The position numbers were made by a program, and so were the translations under genes. Shown here piece by piece: positions 52,016-63,178 of a DNA stretch of 64,000 nt. The notes beneath the pieces are model-generated. The model did not search any database, had not been told where the DNA came from, and saw only the letters and a list, made by a program, of their open reading frames with translations. Within the stretch, counting starts at the first letter, position 1. Each line of letters begins with the position of its first letter. Origin of the DNA: Macrostomum hystrix (lineage: Eukaryota; Platyhelminthes; Macrostomidae); assembly GCA_950097015.1 (NCBI GenBank), contig CATNEN010000025.1, positions 7,544,001 through 7,608,000 of the forward strand, read 5' to 3'.

Positions 52016-55000
52016 TGTCTGTCTGTTTGTCTGTCTGCCTGTCTGTCTGTCTGTTTTGTGTTCTGTCTGTCTGTCTGTATGCCTGTCTGTCTGTTTTGTG
52101 TTCTGTCTGTCTGTCTGTATGCCTGTCTGTCTGTTTTGTGTTCTGTCTGTCTGTCTGTATGCCTGTCTGTCTGTTTTGTGTTCTGTCTGTCTGTCTGTAT
52201 GCCTGTCTGTCTGTTTTGTGTTCTGTCTGTCTGTCTGTATGCCTGTCTGCCTGTCTGTCAAACATAGTTGCAACCATTTGTTTAATCCGCAGCGTTCCAT
52301 CGCAACTGCTTTGTAACATTTCTGCTGTCCTCATTTGCCTATATGCTTCTGCACCTGTGGATTGTGGCCAATTCTCGATTGAAAAGTTATTCAAAAGCCT
52401 TGCAAGAAGATGCGCTGTTTACTACTAGGGTAAGTAAGGAACTTTTTCAGTAGTGTTGTTAGCGTGTTTTCTTGAAAATTGAATTTTATTTTGATACCGA
52501 TTTCAGTTAAATGAGAAACTTTTCAAACTTAGTACTAAATTACCCTTTTGGCACTACCTCCTGCAGATATGATTATGGTCATTGTTGTTGTGTCCTAAAT
52601 TGGCAGGTTAGTCCCTGGTTTGTATTAGATTAATGTCAGTCATAATTATTAAATCCGTAAGTTTTACTCTGAGTGTTTCAATGCCTGCGTTTTCACAACA
52701 TTTCACGCAACAACTTTGAAGTGCCGCTCTAAAAAGCTAAATACTCGTAGAGGAGAGATAAGACAGGGGAGAGATGAGACAGGGGAGAGTTGAGACAGGA
52801 GAGATAAGACAGCGGAGAGTTAAGACACAAAATAGATGAGACGGGGAGAGATGAGACAGAAGAGATGAGACGGGGAGAGATGAGACAGAAGAGATGAGAC
52901 AGAAGAGATGAGACGGGGAGAGATGAGACAGAAGAGATGAGACGGGGAGAGATGAGACAGAAGAGATGAGACGGGGAGAGATGAGACAGAAGAGATGAGA
53001 CGGGGAGAGATGAGACAGAAGAGATGAGACGGGGAGAGATGAGACAGAAGAGATGAGACACGGAAGATATTAGAAATGGAATAGATGAGACACGGAAGAG
53101 GTAAGACAGGGGAGAAATGAGACACGGAAGAGATGAGACACGAAAGAGATGAGACTGGGGAGAAATGAGACAGGGGAGAGATGAGACACGGAAGAGATTA
53201 GACGGAAAAACTGACAGGGGAAATATTAGACACGGGACAGTTAAAAGGTAAGTATTCAGAATTTTAGCTTGAATCTGAAGCACGATGGGACACACCAATT
53301 ACTATAAAGAAAAAAGACAATTCTTTAAAAGTAAGTAGAACGCTTTTTACGGAGAACTTAATAATTTCTAAGCCGGAGATTTTCGTTTAGAGTCGCTTAA
53401 AAAAATTAGTAAATATTGTCATTATTTCTTACATTCATTTAGCGGACGATACACAAATCAATAAATTTTAAAGCCTAACATTTTGTTAAATATACTCGTA
53501 TTTAACTGTGTTTCTCTTTTACGAATCTAATAAAAACTAACTATACTACTGTCGCACTTCTATCGATAAAACGAGATTTGCATTTTTAAGTTCCTACGTA
53601 CCTGTGAATAAAATTCAATCGCAGAATTGATTATAAATTTTTTCCAGTGCTTTGTCGCCAAACTAATCGCAACGGCCTGCTACTGCGCCAGCATCCTATT
53701 AGCTGCGTACTTTTACGCCAGGCATCAGGCCTTCTGCGAGGATATGAGTGAGTGCGCTGATCTGTTGATCTAGCCGTGACTTGTCTCCCTATCTACCTGT
53801 CTCCCTATCTACCTGTCTCCCTATCTACCTGTCTCCCTATCAACCTGTCTCCCTATCTACCTGTCTCCCTATCTACCTGTCTCCCTATCTACCTGTCTCC
53901 CTATCTACCTGTCTCCCTATCTACCTGTCTCCCTATCTACCTGTCTCCCTATTTACCTGTCTCCCTATCTACCTGTCTCCCTATCTACCTGTCTCCCTAT
54001 CTACCTGTCTCCCTATCTACCTGTCTCCCTATCAGCAGTCTATCTTCCTGTCCCTACGCCCACCTGTCTTATGTGAGCAGTGTTAACCGCCGAGTCCCCT
54101 ATTATCCAATGGCAGTGTACAGCTACTTCGCCGCAGCCGAGTACGCAGTTGTGTACGCCAATATTGCGTTCCATTTCACCGCCTACAGCGATCTTGGCAG
54201 AGTGCCAATTAGGCTGGTGATTGAGCGCGAATTGCAGCAGGACTACTGCAAGTCACGTGCCTTCAGGACTACCGGGTGGGTCTATTGCCTCCGTGCTGCC
54301 TGTGTTTTCTTGAAGTATCGATAGTGAAGGCAGATTAGACTGAGAGCAGAGCAACTGAGAACGGAAGGATTGAGAGGTAGAGTGACTGAGAAAGGAGTGA
54401 TTAAGAAGTAGAGTGACTGATATGGAGAGTGACTGAGAAGGTGGGTGACTGATAAGGAGAGTGACTGATAAGGAGAGTGACTGAGAAGGAGAGTGACTGA
54501 TAAGGAGAGTGACTGGGAAGGAGAGTAACTGAGAAGGAGAGTGACTGAGAAGATGGGTGACTGGGAAGGAGAGTGACTGAGAAGGTGGGTGACTGAGAAA
54601 GATAGTGACTGATAAGGAGAGTGACTGAGAAGGTGGGTGACTGATAAGGAGAGTGACTGGGAAGGAGAGTGACTGGGAAGGAGAGTAACTGAGAAGGTGG
54701 ATGACTGGGAAGGAGAGTGACTGAAAAGGTGGGTGACTGGGAAGGAGAGTGACTGGGAAGGTGGGTGACTGGGAAGGAGAGTGACTGGGAAGGAGAGTGA
54801 CTGAGAAGGTGGGTGACTGGGAAGGAGAGTGACTGAGAAGGTGGGTGACTGGGAAGGAGAGTGACTGGGAAGGAGAGTGACTGAGAAGGTGGGTGACTGA
54901 TAAGGAGAGTGACTGGGAAGGAGAGTGACTGAGAAGGTGGGTGACTGATAAGGAGAGTGACTGGGAAGGAGAGTAACTGAGAAGGAGAGTGACTGGGAAT

Positions 55001-55113
55001 GAGAGTGACTGAAGAGAGGGTGACTGATCAGGTGGGTGCCTGAGATAGGGATGACTGGGCGAATTAAAAAACTAAGATGAATCTTGATTTCATGTTTCAG
55101 GAAAACTAACTAA
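51000..55113 (+). CDS. PGAP2: Post-GPI attachment to proteins factor 2 (PGAP2/FRAG1)
   Basis: Six exons (51000-51140, 51473-51737, 52293-52429, 53648-53747, 54116-54275, 55101-55113) join in frame to 271 aa; human PGAP2 is about 254 aa. Family landmarks are THCxxxxxLPSISAAVG after the first TM, EKRIW, LRLLVAAAYR, LSSFAYMLLHLW, FYARHQAFCED and the final TM stretch EYAVVYANIAFHFTAYSDLG. PGAP2 is a multi-span Golgi protein needed for reacylation in GPI-anchor lipid remodelling. Two points are uncertain. The exon 1 donor (CGG|GTCGGT) is weak; an alternative at 51161/51162 (ACT|GTGAAT) would add seven residues not seen in the family. The last exon is also uncertain: without the final splice the frame would read on to a stop at 54322-54324. 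All five introns contain tandem arrays. Confidence 0.88.
51174..51396. repeat. 21-bp minisatellite in PGAP2 intron 1
   Basis: About 11 copies of a 21-bp unit with core GTGGGATGTCAGAGTGAG. It begins about 33 bp after the donor and ends about 76 bp before the acceptor. Each unit contains GTGAGA, a 5' splice-site-like motif. Confidence 0.96.
51753..52258. repeat. CCTG/TCTG array with a 40-bp compound unit in PGAP2 intron 2
   Basis: (CCTG)n with TCTG interruptions, starting about 15 bp after the donor. From about 52041 it changes into five 40-bp blocks of TCTG repeats separated by TTTTGTGTTCTG and TATGC. It ends about 34 bp before the acceptor. It has the same sense orientation and composition as SLC16 intron 7. 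Confidence 0.97.
52750..53235. repeat. GAGATGAGAC-type minisatellite in PGAP2 intron 3
   Basis: Modules of about 12-16 bp (GGGGAGAGATGAGACA alternating with GAAGAGATGAGAC) form a compound period of about 28 bp in the middle. It is the same motif family as 9839-10334 and the MITE interior at 36170-36365. This array starts about 320 bp after its donor (52429/52430), farther than the arrays in the other PGAP2 introns. Confidence 0.95.
53780..54035. repeat. 16-bp minisatellite in PGAP2 intron 4
   Basis: Sixteen near-perfect copies of CTGTCTCCCTATCTAC. It begins about 32 bp after the donor (53747/53748) and ends 80 bp before the acceptor. Low divergence suggests recent expansion. Confidence 0.97.
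54350..55060. repeat. 16-bp minisatellite in PGAP2 intron 5
   Basis: About 44 copies of GAAGGAGAGTGACTGA, with GGTGGGTGACTG as the main variant. It runs from about 75 bp after the proposed donor (54275/54276) to 40 bp before the proposed acceptor (55100/55101). Its placement is one reason to accept the final PGAP2 splice. Confidence 0.95.
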
Positions 55114-55263
55114 AATAGACGAGCGTAAAAGCTTGGTAAATGAATCAATGCAATGCACTAGTTAACTAGTATATCTATTTTTTCTTTGGTGCAATTGCTT
55201 AACAAAGATTGGCTAAGGATTATTCTTGATGGGATATTATATTATACTGTTATTGAAATCCCA

Positions 55264-55269
55264 AATAAA
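55264..55269 (+). promoter_or_regulatory. Putative poly(A) signal of PGAP2
   Basis: AATAAA about 150 bases after the proposed PGAP2 stop at 55113, followed by an A-rich run. Confidence 0.4.
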
Positions 55270-55589
55270 AAAAACACGCAGCCACACAAACACCGCCATT
55301 TCAGCCGAAGTGACACGTATTCGATTTTGAATCTCGCCAGCTTCTCAACCTGGACACCGCTGCTTCTCATCTAGGTCTAAGCTGCCTTCTTCCAGTCAGA
55401 TTATTGATAATTCGCAAATATATAAACAAACCGCTGTGCCGTTTTAGATGGACGTTTGACGATTAGCTGACACAAATAACAGCAAAGTTGGTGTTAAATT
55501 CAAATAGATGTAGAGGAGAATGTCTATCAATGAACAGTAAATAAAAGAAAGAAAAATTTCATTTTATTAATGCACTGATCAAGAGAGAT

Positions 55590-57700
55590 TATAAAAGTCC
55601 ACACTTTTAGTATGCTAGTTTAGGAAGTCCACACTTTTAGGATGCTAGTTTAGGAAGTCCACACTTTTAGGATGCTAGTTTAGGAAGTCCACACTTTCAC
55701 GATGCTAGTTGAAGAAGTCCACACTTTTAGGATGCTAGTTTAAGAAGTCCACACTTTTAGGATGCTAGTTTAGGAAGTCCACACTTTTAGGATGCTAGTT
55801 TAGAAAGTCCACACTTTTAGTATGCTAGTTTAAGAAGTCCACACTTTTAGTATGCTAGTTTAAGAAGTCCACACTTTTAGTATGCTAGTTTAGAAAGTCC
55901 ACACCTTTAGTATGCTAGTTTAGGAACTCCACACCTTTAGTATGCTAGTTTAGGAAGTCCACACCTTTAGTATGCTAGTTTAGGAACTCCACACCTTTAG
56001 TATGCTAGTTTAGGAACTCCACACCTTTAGTATGCTAGTTTAGGAACTCCACACCTTTAGTATGCTAGTTTAGGAACTCCATACCTTTAGTATGCTAGTT
56101 TAGGAACTCCACAGTTTTAGGATGCTAGTTTAGGAAGTCCACACTTTTAGGATGCTAGTTTAGGAATTCCACAGTTTTAGGATGCTAGTTTAGGAAGTCC
56201 ACAGTTTTAGGATGCTAGTTTAGGAAGTCCACACTTTTAGGATGCTAGTTTAAGAAGTCCACACTTTTAGGATGCTAGTTTAGGAATTCCACAGTTTTAG
56301 GATGCTAGTTTAGGAAGTCCACAGTTTTAGGATGCTAGTTTAGGAAGTCCACAGTTTTAGGATGCTAGTTTAAGAAGTCCACAGTTTTAGGATGCTAGTT
56401 TAGGAAGTCCACACTTTTAGGATGCTAGTTTAAGAAGTCCACACTTTTAGGATGCTAGTTTAGGAACTCCACAGTTTTAGGATGCTAGTTTAGGGAGTCC
56501 ACAGTTTTAGTATGCTAGTTTAGAAAGTTCACACTTTTAGGATGCTAGTTTAAGAAGTCCACAGTTTTAGTATGCTAGTTTAGAAAGTTCACACTTTTAG
56601 GATGCTAGTTTAAGAAGTCCACAGTTTTAGTATGCTAGTTTAGAAAGTTCACACTTTTAGGATGCTAGTTTAAGAAGTCCACACTTTTAGTATGCTAGTT
56701 TAGGAAGTCCACACTTTTAGGATGCTAGTTTAGAAAGTCCACACTTTTAGGATGCTCGTTTAGGAAGTCCACACTTTTAGGATGCTCGTTTAGGAAGTCC
56801 ACAGTTTTAGGATGCTAGTTTAAGAAGTCCACACTTTTAGGATGCTAGTTTAGGAAGTTTACAGTTTTAGGATGCTAGTTTAGGAAGTCCACACTTTTAG
56901 GATGCTAGTTTAGGAAGTCCACACTTTTAGGATGCTAGTTTAGGAAGTCCACACTTTCACGATGCTAGTTGAAGAAGTCCACACTTTTAGGATGCTAGTT
57001 TAAGAAGTCCACACTTTTAGGATGCTAGTTTAGGAAGTCCACACTTTTAGGATGCTAGTTTAGAAAGTCCACACTTTTAGGATGCTAGTTTAGGAAGTCC
57101 ACACTTTTAGGATGCTAGTTTAGGAAGTCCACACTTTTAGGATGCTAGTTTAGAAAGTCCACACTTTTAGGATGCTCGTTTAGAAAGTCCACAGTTTTAG
57201 GATGCTAGTTTAAGAAGTCCACACTTTTAGGATGCTAGTTTAGGAAGTTTACAGTTTTAGGATGCTAGTTTAGGAAGTCCACACTTTTAGGATGCTAGTT
57301 TAGGAAGTCCACACTTTTAGGATGCTAGTTTAGGAAGTCCACACTTTCACGATGCTAGTTGAAGAAGTCCACACTTTTAGGATGCTAGTTTAAGAAGTCC
57401 ACACTTTTAGGATGCTAGTTTAGGAAGTCCACACTTTTAGGATGCTAGTTTAGAAAGTCCACACTTTTAGGATGCTAGTTTAGGAAGTCCACACTTTTAG
57501 GATGCTAGTTTAGGAAGTCCACACTTTTAGGATGCTAGTTTAGAAAGTCCACACTTTTAGGATGCTCGTTTAGAAAGTCCACAGTTTTAGGATGCTAGTT
57601 TAAGAAGTCCACACTTTTAGGATGCTAGTCAAGGAGATTCAAATCCTTAGCATGCAATTAAAAAATGCTTTCCTTGATTTGGCTGACAATATGCGGTGAC
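55590..57700. repeat. 30-bp minisatellite downstream of PGAP2, same family as the upstream one
   Basis: About 68 copies of the same 30-bp unit (core AAGTCCACACTTTTAGG) as 49945-50905. A 390-bp block (13 units) recurs: the landmark GGAAGTTTACAG is at 56853 and 57243. The array ends in the conserved border (57630-57700) shared with the upstream array. PGAP2 is therefore bracketed by direct copies of one array-bearing unit. Confidence 0.96.
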
Positions 57701-57944
57701 AACCGCGTTCATTTTAAAGTGCAAGGAACGATATCTGAACAGTGTTTGTTTTTTGCATGCCTACATGCGCCTCTTCCTTAATTAAATTGATCGCGTTCAA
57801 CTGGGATCAAAATAAAAAAGGTCAAAAGGCTATTTATTTTTAATGTCTCTGTACGTACTGCGAAGAATAAAACTTTTCTTTGTGATCTCTGTCTTCCTTC
57901 ATTTCTGTTTAAGTTAGAAGTTTGCTTAAAAAAGTTCTGAGAAC

Positions 57945-58775
57945 AAAGCCATGAGAAATGGAAACAACCGTTTTGTGGCGTGAGAAGCAGCCATTTTATC
58001 ACGTGAGAAACAGCCATTCTATCACGTAAGAAACAGCCATTCTATCACGTGAGAAACAGCCATTCTATCACGTGAGAAACAGCCATTCTATCACGCGAGA
58101 AACTGCCATTCTATCACGCGAGAAACTGCCATTCTATCACTGAGAAACTGCCATTCTATCACGCGAGAAACTGCCATTCTATCACGCGAGAAACTGCCAT
58201 TCTCTGGCGTGAGAAACAGTCATTCTCTAGCATGAGAAACAGTCATTCTCTAGCATGAGAAACAGTCATTCTCTAGCGTGAGAAACAGTCATTCTCTAGC
58301 ATTAGAAACAGTCATTCTCTAGCGTGAGAAACAGTCATTCTCTAGCGTGAGAAACAGTCATTCTCTAGCATGAGAAACAGTCATTCTCTAGCATGAGAAA
58401 CAGTCATTCTCTAGCATGAGAAACAGTCATTCTCTAGCGTGAGAAACAGTCATTCTCTATCATGAGAAACAGTCATTCTCTAGCGTGAGAAACAGTCATT
58501 CTCTATCATGAGAAACAGTCATTCTCTAGCATGAGAAACAGTCATTCTCTATCATGAGAAACAGTCATTCTCTAGCATGAGAAACAGTCATTCTCTAGCA
58601 TGAGAAACAGTCATTCTCTATCATGAGAAACAGTCATTCTCTAGCATGAGAAACAGTCATTCTCTAGCATGAGAAACAGTCATTCTCTATCATGAGAAAC
58701 AGTCATTCTCTAGAATGAGAAACAGTCATTCTCTAGCGTGAGAAAAGTTCATTTTGTAGCGTGAGAAACAGTTAA
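57945..58775. repeat. 23-bp minisatellite
   Basis: About 35 copies of a 23-bp unit with core AGAAACAGTCATTCTC followed by TAGCGTG or TAGCATG. The left third carries a sister variant (CAGCCATTCTATCACGTG), so two subfamilies lie end to end. Confidence 0.96.
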
Positions 58776-59288
58776 ATTAGTCTGAACGCTACAGAATTCA
58801 CAGAATGATTGATGCGGGTGTCCTGAGCTGTTCTCAGACCCTGCTTTGGTTTGGGCGATTGTTATCCGATTATTCTTCGGCTTGCAGCAGAAACACGTTG
58901 GCCGCAATTGTGCCCACATTGTCTGGTTAACCTTGACTGTTATGCCCCCGCGGCCGCAGTATAACATGTACCGGTGTAGCGGCACTGCTCAGTGTTTGTG
59001 TGGGAGGCGTGGCATGTGGTCCATCATAGCCGTCGACTTCAGGAGCCCAGTTTCCTGATAACTACCTTCAGCCTGAGTTCTCGACTCATACAATGCGATA
59101 CAGTTCTTACTCAATTGTAATTTTGTGAGTCTTTGAATCCTTCAAAGTAAGCTTAAGTTATGAGCGCTCATTTTGCGTGGCCTCATTGTTGAGCTGATTG
59201 TAGGAACACCCTGAACTAGAGCCGATAGCCTCTAGTTGGGAGCAAGCTTAGCTGTACCTGCATGTATGTGCGGTGGGGGAGTTTGCGC
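58776..59288. other. Intergenic stretch before the METTL7 promoter
   Basis: About 500 bp, partly GC-rich (58800-59060). Two opposite short open frames (78 and 70 codons) match nothing I know. No array is present. Confidence 0.45.
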
Positions 59289-59398
59289 ATAAATAGTTCC
59301 CACTTCCCAATCCGCTCAATCTTCGCCCCCGCCGCACCAAGTGACGTTTTGGAAGCTTTTACTGACTGTTGCGTAACGACCGATCTTCTGATAACTGG
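59289..59398 (+). promoter_or_regulatory. Putative METTL7 core promoter and non-coding first exon
   Basis: ATAAATAG at 59289-59296 resembles a TATA box. About 30 bases downstream is a pyrimidine-rich CTCAATCTTC that could hold the start site (about 59320). The stretch to 59398 has no ATG and ends in a strong donor, CTGG|GTGAGT. A matching acceptor, TTTTTTCCTAG|GTTTAAATC, lies at 61103/61104, and the first ATG after it is the METTL7 start. The exon is inferred from these signals only. Confidence 0.45.
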
Positions 59399-59559
59399 GT
59401 GAGTGAATTCGGCGCAAAGAGAACTGCCAGATCTGACTCGCTGAAACTATTATTATCCCACCAACAATAACTGTTATTATCCCACTCACTAAATTTGTTA
59501 TTATCACTGGACGAGAAGATCAAACTCCCTAAACTTTAAAGATCTCACTCCTAAACTAA

Positions 59560-61035
59560 AAAGATCCCTAAACTATGATGATCCCACTCCCTAAACTATG
59601 AATATCCCACTCCCTAAACTATGAATATCCCACCCCACAAACAAGATCCATCTCCCTAAACTATAAAGATCCCACTCCCTAAACTATGAAGATCCCACTC
59701 CCTAAACTATGAAGATCCCACTCCCTAAACTATGAAGATCCCACCCCACAAACAAGATCCCTCTCCCTAAACTATAAAGATCCTACTACCTAAACTAAAA
59801 AGATCCCACTCCCTAAACTAAAAAGATCCCACTTCCTAAATTTTAAAGATCCCACTCCCTAAACTATAAAGATTCTACTCCCTAAACTATAAAGATCCCG
59901 CTCCCTAAACTATAAAGATCCCACTCCCTAAACTATAAAGATCCCACTCCCTAAACTATAAAGATCCCACTCCCTAAACTATGAAGATCCCACTCCCTAA
60001 ACTATAAAGATCCCACTCCCTAAACTAAAAGATCCCACTCCCTAACTAAAAAGATCCCACTCCCTAAACTATGAAGATCCCACTCCCTAAACTATAAAGA
60101 TCCCACTCCCTAAACTATAAAGATCCCACTCCCTAAACTAAAAGATCCCACTCCCTAACTAAAAAGATCCCACTCCCTAAACTATAAAGATCCCACTCCC
60201 TAAACTATAAAGATCCCACTCCCTAAACTATAAAGATCCCACTCCCTAACTAAAAAGATCCCACTCCCTAAACTATGAAGATCCCACTCCCTAAACTATG
60301 AAGATCCCACTCCCTAAACTATAAAGATCCCACTCCCTAAACTAAAAGATCCCACTCCCTAAACTAAAAAATCCCACTCCCTAACTAAAAAGATCCCACT
60401 CCCTAAACTATGAAGATCCCACTCCCTAAGCTATAAAGATCCCACTCCCTAAGCTATGAAGATCCCATTCCCTAAACTATGAAGATCCTACTACCTAAAC
60501 TAAAAAGATCCCACTCCCTAAACTAAAAAGATCCCACTTCCTAAACTAAAAAGATCCCACTCCCTAAAATTTAAAGATCCCACTCCTGAACTATGAAGAT
60601 CCCACTCCCTAAACTATAAAGATCCCACTCCCTAAACTAAAAAGATCCCACTCCCTAAACTATAAAGATCCCACTCCCTAAACTATAAAGATCCCACTCC
60701 CTAAACTAAAAGATCCCACTCCCTAAACTAAAAGATCCCACTCCCTAACTAAAAAGATCCCACTCCCTAAACTATGAAGATCCCACTCCCTAAACTATAA
60801 AGATCCCACTCCCTAAACTAAAAGATCCCACTCCCTAAACTAAAAGATCCCACTCCCTAACTAAAAAGATCCCACTCCCTAAACTATGAAGATCCCACTC
60901 CCTAAACTATAAAGATCCCACTCCCTAAACTAAAAGATCCCACTCCCTAAACTAAAAGATCCCACTCTCTAACTAAAAAGATCCCACTTCCTTAACTATG
61001 AAGATCCCACTCCCCAAACAATGAAAATCCCATTC
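59560..61035. repeat. 23-bp minisatellite upstream of METTL7 (inferred 5'UTR intron)
   Basis: About 65 copies of a unit near 23 bp with core ACTCCCTAAACTATAAAG. Shorter variants lack TAT or a few A's (CTAAACTAAAAG, CTAACTAAAAAG). Blocks of variants recur towards the right. It fills most of the proposed intron 59399-61103. Confidence 0.96.
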
Positions 61036-61167
61036 GCTGACTCCTTAAAGACGACACTCATTGAAACATCCCAGTGACTAAATATATCTAGTTTTTTTCC
61101 TAGGTTTAAATCCCGAGAAGCCTCTTACAGACCTTGAGCTTGCTCAACTTAATCAACAGTCGTCGCG

Positions 61168-62053
61168 ATGAATTCGTTGGGCATCATCGCCGCCGTCTGC
61201 TCCGTGCTGGCCGTCGGCCTCCTGCTGTACAGCCGAAACCGGGGCCGCGTCTACGCCTTCCTAATGGAGCGCATCTGCCGGGCCTACAATGCCCTCTGCT
61301 GGGACCGCAAGCGGCGCCTCTTTGCCTGCCTCGGCGAGCGCTTCGCTGGTCGCCGGTTCATCCACGTCCTGGAGATCGGCGGCGGCTCCGGCGCCAATTT
61401 CGCCTTCATGCAGGCCGCTTTCAGTGGCCGAATCTTCCTGTCTGTGGTGGATCCGTGCCGCGAGGCCCGGCCCTACCTCATGTCCGAGGTCGCCCGCTGG
61501 CCAACCATTCGGCTGGAGCGCCACCTTGTCCGCTGCGCCGAGGATCTGGCCGGCGCGTTTCCTGACCAATTCTTCGACGCCGTTGTTGTGACCTTTGTGC
61601 TCTGCTCCGTGCGCGACGCGGACCGGGTTTTGGCCGAGGTTGTCCGCGTGCTGAAACCGGTGCGAACCGCTAATTTCTAATTGGCTGCTTTTTTGCTATG
61701 CTGTTGCTATGGCTAGCTTCGTTGCTATGTTGTTGCTAATGCTGCTACTCAATGCTGATTAGCATATTATTCGTAGTAGTATTAGTTGTCTAAATTTAAG
61801 CCGTCTCCATGGTCAGAACGGCGTCTTCATCTTCCTGGAGCACGTGGCCTCAAGCCGGCCCTGGGTTCGCTACGTGCAGCGCCTCTGCCAGCCGATTTGG
61901 TCCGTGATCTTCTGCGACTGCCGCCTGTTGAATGACCCGGAGGCCAGCCTGACTGGCGCTGGATTTCGTCAGCTGAACTATCGGCGAAACTGCGACCTGC
62001 CCGCGCACGCCCTGCTGGTCCAGGAGCAACTAGAGGGACACGCCGTCAAGTAG
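61168..62053 (+). CDS. METTL7: METTL7-type (TMT1) S-adenosylmethionine-dependent methyltransferase
   Basis: Exon 1 is 61168-61659 (164 codons) and exon 2 is 61817-62053 (78 codons plus stop), giving 242 aa; human METTL7A is about 244 aa. Residues 1-21 are a hydrophobic membrane helix. The SAM-binding motif I is LEIGGGSGAN at 68-77. An acidic residue follows in VVDPCREA, and the later motifs VVVTFVLCSV and VLAEVVRVLKP follow in order. Exon 2 supplies FIFLEHV and the characteristic end GHAVK. The splice is phase 0 (CCG|GTGCGA; TGGTCAG|AACGGC). The human relatives are ER and lipid-droplet proteins with thiol methyltransferase activity. The substrate here is not known. The first ATG after the proposed 5'UTR splice is in context GTCGCGATGA. 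Confidence 0.92.
61660..61816 (+). other. METTL7 coding intron with short degenerate repeats
   Basis: 157-bp intron. Degenerate TTGCTATG-type repeats occupy about 61697-61755, close to the donor. This may be an early or decayed form of the arrays seen in neighbouring introns. Confidence 0.55.
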
Positions 62054-62144
62054 CGCCTGTCGGATGACCATCCAAGAGAATCACCTGACAATTTGCACTT
62101 TAGCGTGTTCTAGTGACCACCTATTGATTACGGGGATGAAGCGG

Positions 62145-63178
62145 GTATCAGTGTGCGTTATTTACCAACGGATAATAAAGGGGTGCAGCAGGTGTCAGTG
62201 TGTGTTAATTACTTCACCTGATAATTAAGGAGTGCAGCAGGTGTCAGTGTGCGTTAATTACCACCTGATAATTCAGGAGTGCAGCAGGTGTCAGTGTGCG
62301 TTAATTACCAACGGATAATAAAGGGGTGCAGCAGGTGTCAGTGTGTGTTAATTACTTCACCTGATAATTAAGGAATGCAGCAGGTGTCAGTGTGTGTTAA
62401 TTACTTCACCTGATAATTAATTAGGGGTGCAGCAAGTGGCAGTGTGTGTTAATTACCACCTGATAATTAAGGAGTGCAGCAGGTGTCAGTGTGAGTTAAT
62501 TAAAACCTGATAATTAATTAGGGGTGCAGCAAGTGTCAGTGTGTGTTAATTACTTCACCTGATAATTAAGGAGTGCAGCAGGTGTCAGTGTGAGTTAATT
62601 AAAACCTGATAATTAATTAGGGGTGCAGCAAGTGTCAGTGTGTGTTAATTACTTCACCTGATAATTAAGGAGTGCAGCAGGTGTCAGTGTGTGTTAATTA
62701 CTTCACCTGATAATTCAGGAGTGCAGCAGGTGTCAGTGTGCGTTAATTACCAACGGATAATAAAGGGGTGCAGCAGGTGTCAGTGTGTGTTAATTACTTC
62801 ACCTGATAATTAAGGAATGCAGCAGGTGTCAGTGTGTGTTAATTACTTCACCTGATAATTAATTAAGGGTGCAGCAAGTGGCAGTGTGTGTTAATTACCA
62901 CCTGATAATTAAGGAGTGCAGCAGGTGTCAGTGTGTGTTAATTAAAACCTGATAATTAATTAGGGGTGCAGCAAGTGTCAGTGTGTGTTAATTACCAACG
63001 GATAATAAAGGGGTGCAGCAGGTGTCAGTGTGTGTTAATTACTTCACCTGATAATTAAGGAGTGCAGCAGGTGTCAGTGTGTGTTAATTACCACCTGATA
63101 ATTCAGGAGTGCAGCAGGTGTCAGTGTGCGTTAATTACCAACGGATAATAAAGGGGTGCAGTAGGTGTCAGTGTGTAA
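62145..63178. repeat. ~48-bp minisatellite downstream of METTL7 with repeated AATAAA
   Basis: About 21 copies of a unit near 48 bp with core GCAGCAGGTGTCAGTG and a TTAATTAC half. Three sister forms alternate (ending in CACCTGATAATTAAGG, AACCTGATAATTAATT or CAACGGATAATAAAGG). The last form carries AATAAA, first at 62174-62179, about 120 bases after the METTL7 stop, and again at 62317 and in three later units. The array may supply several possible poly(A) signals. Confidence 0.95.
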
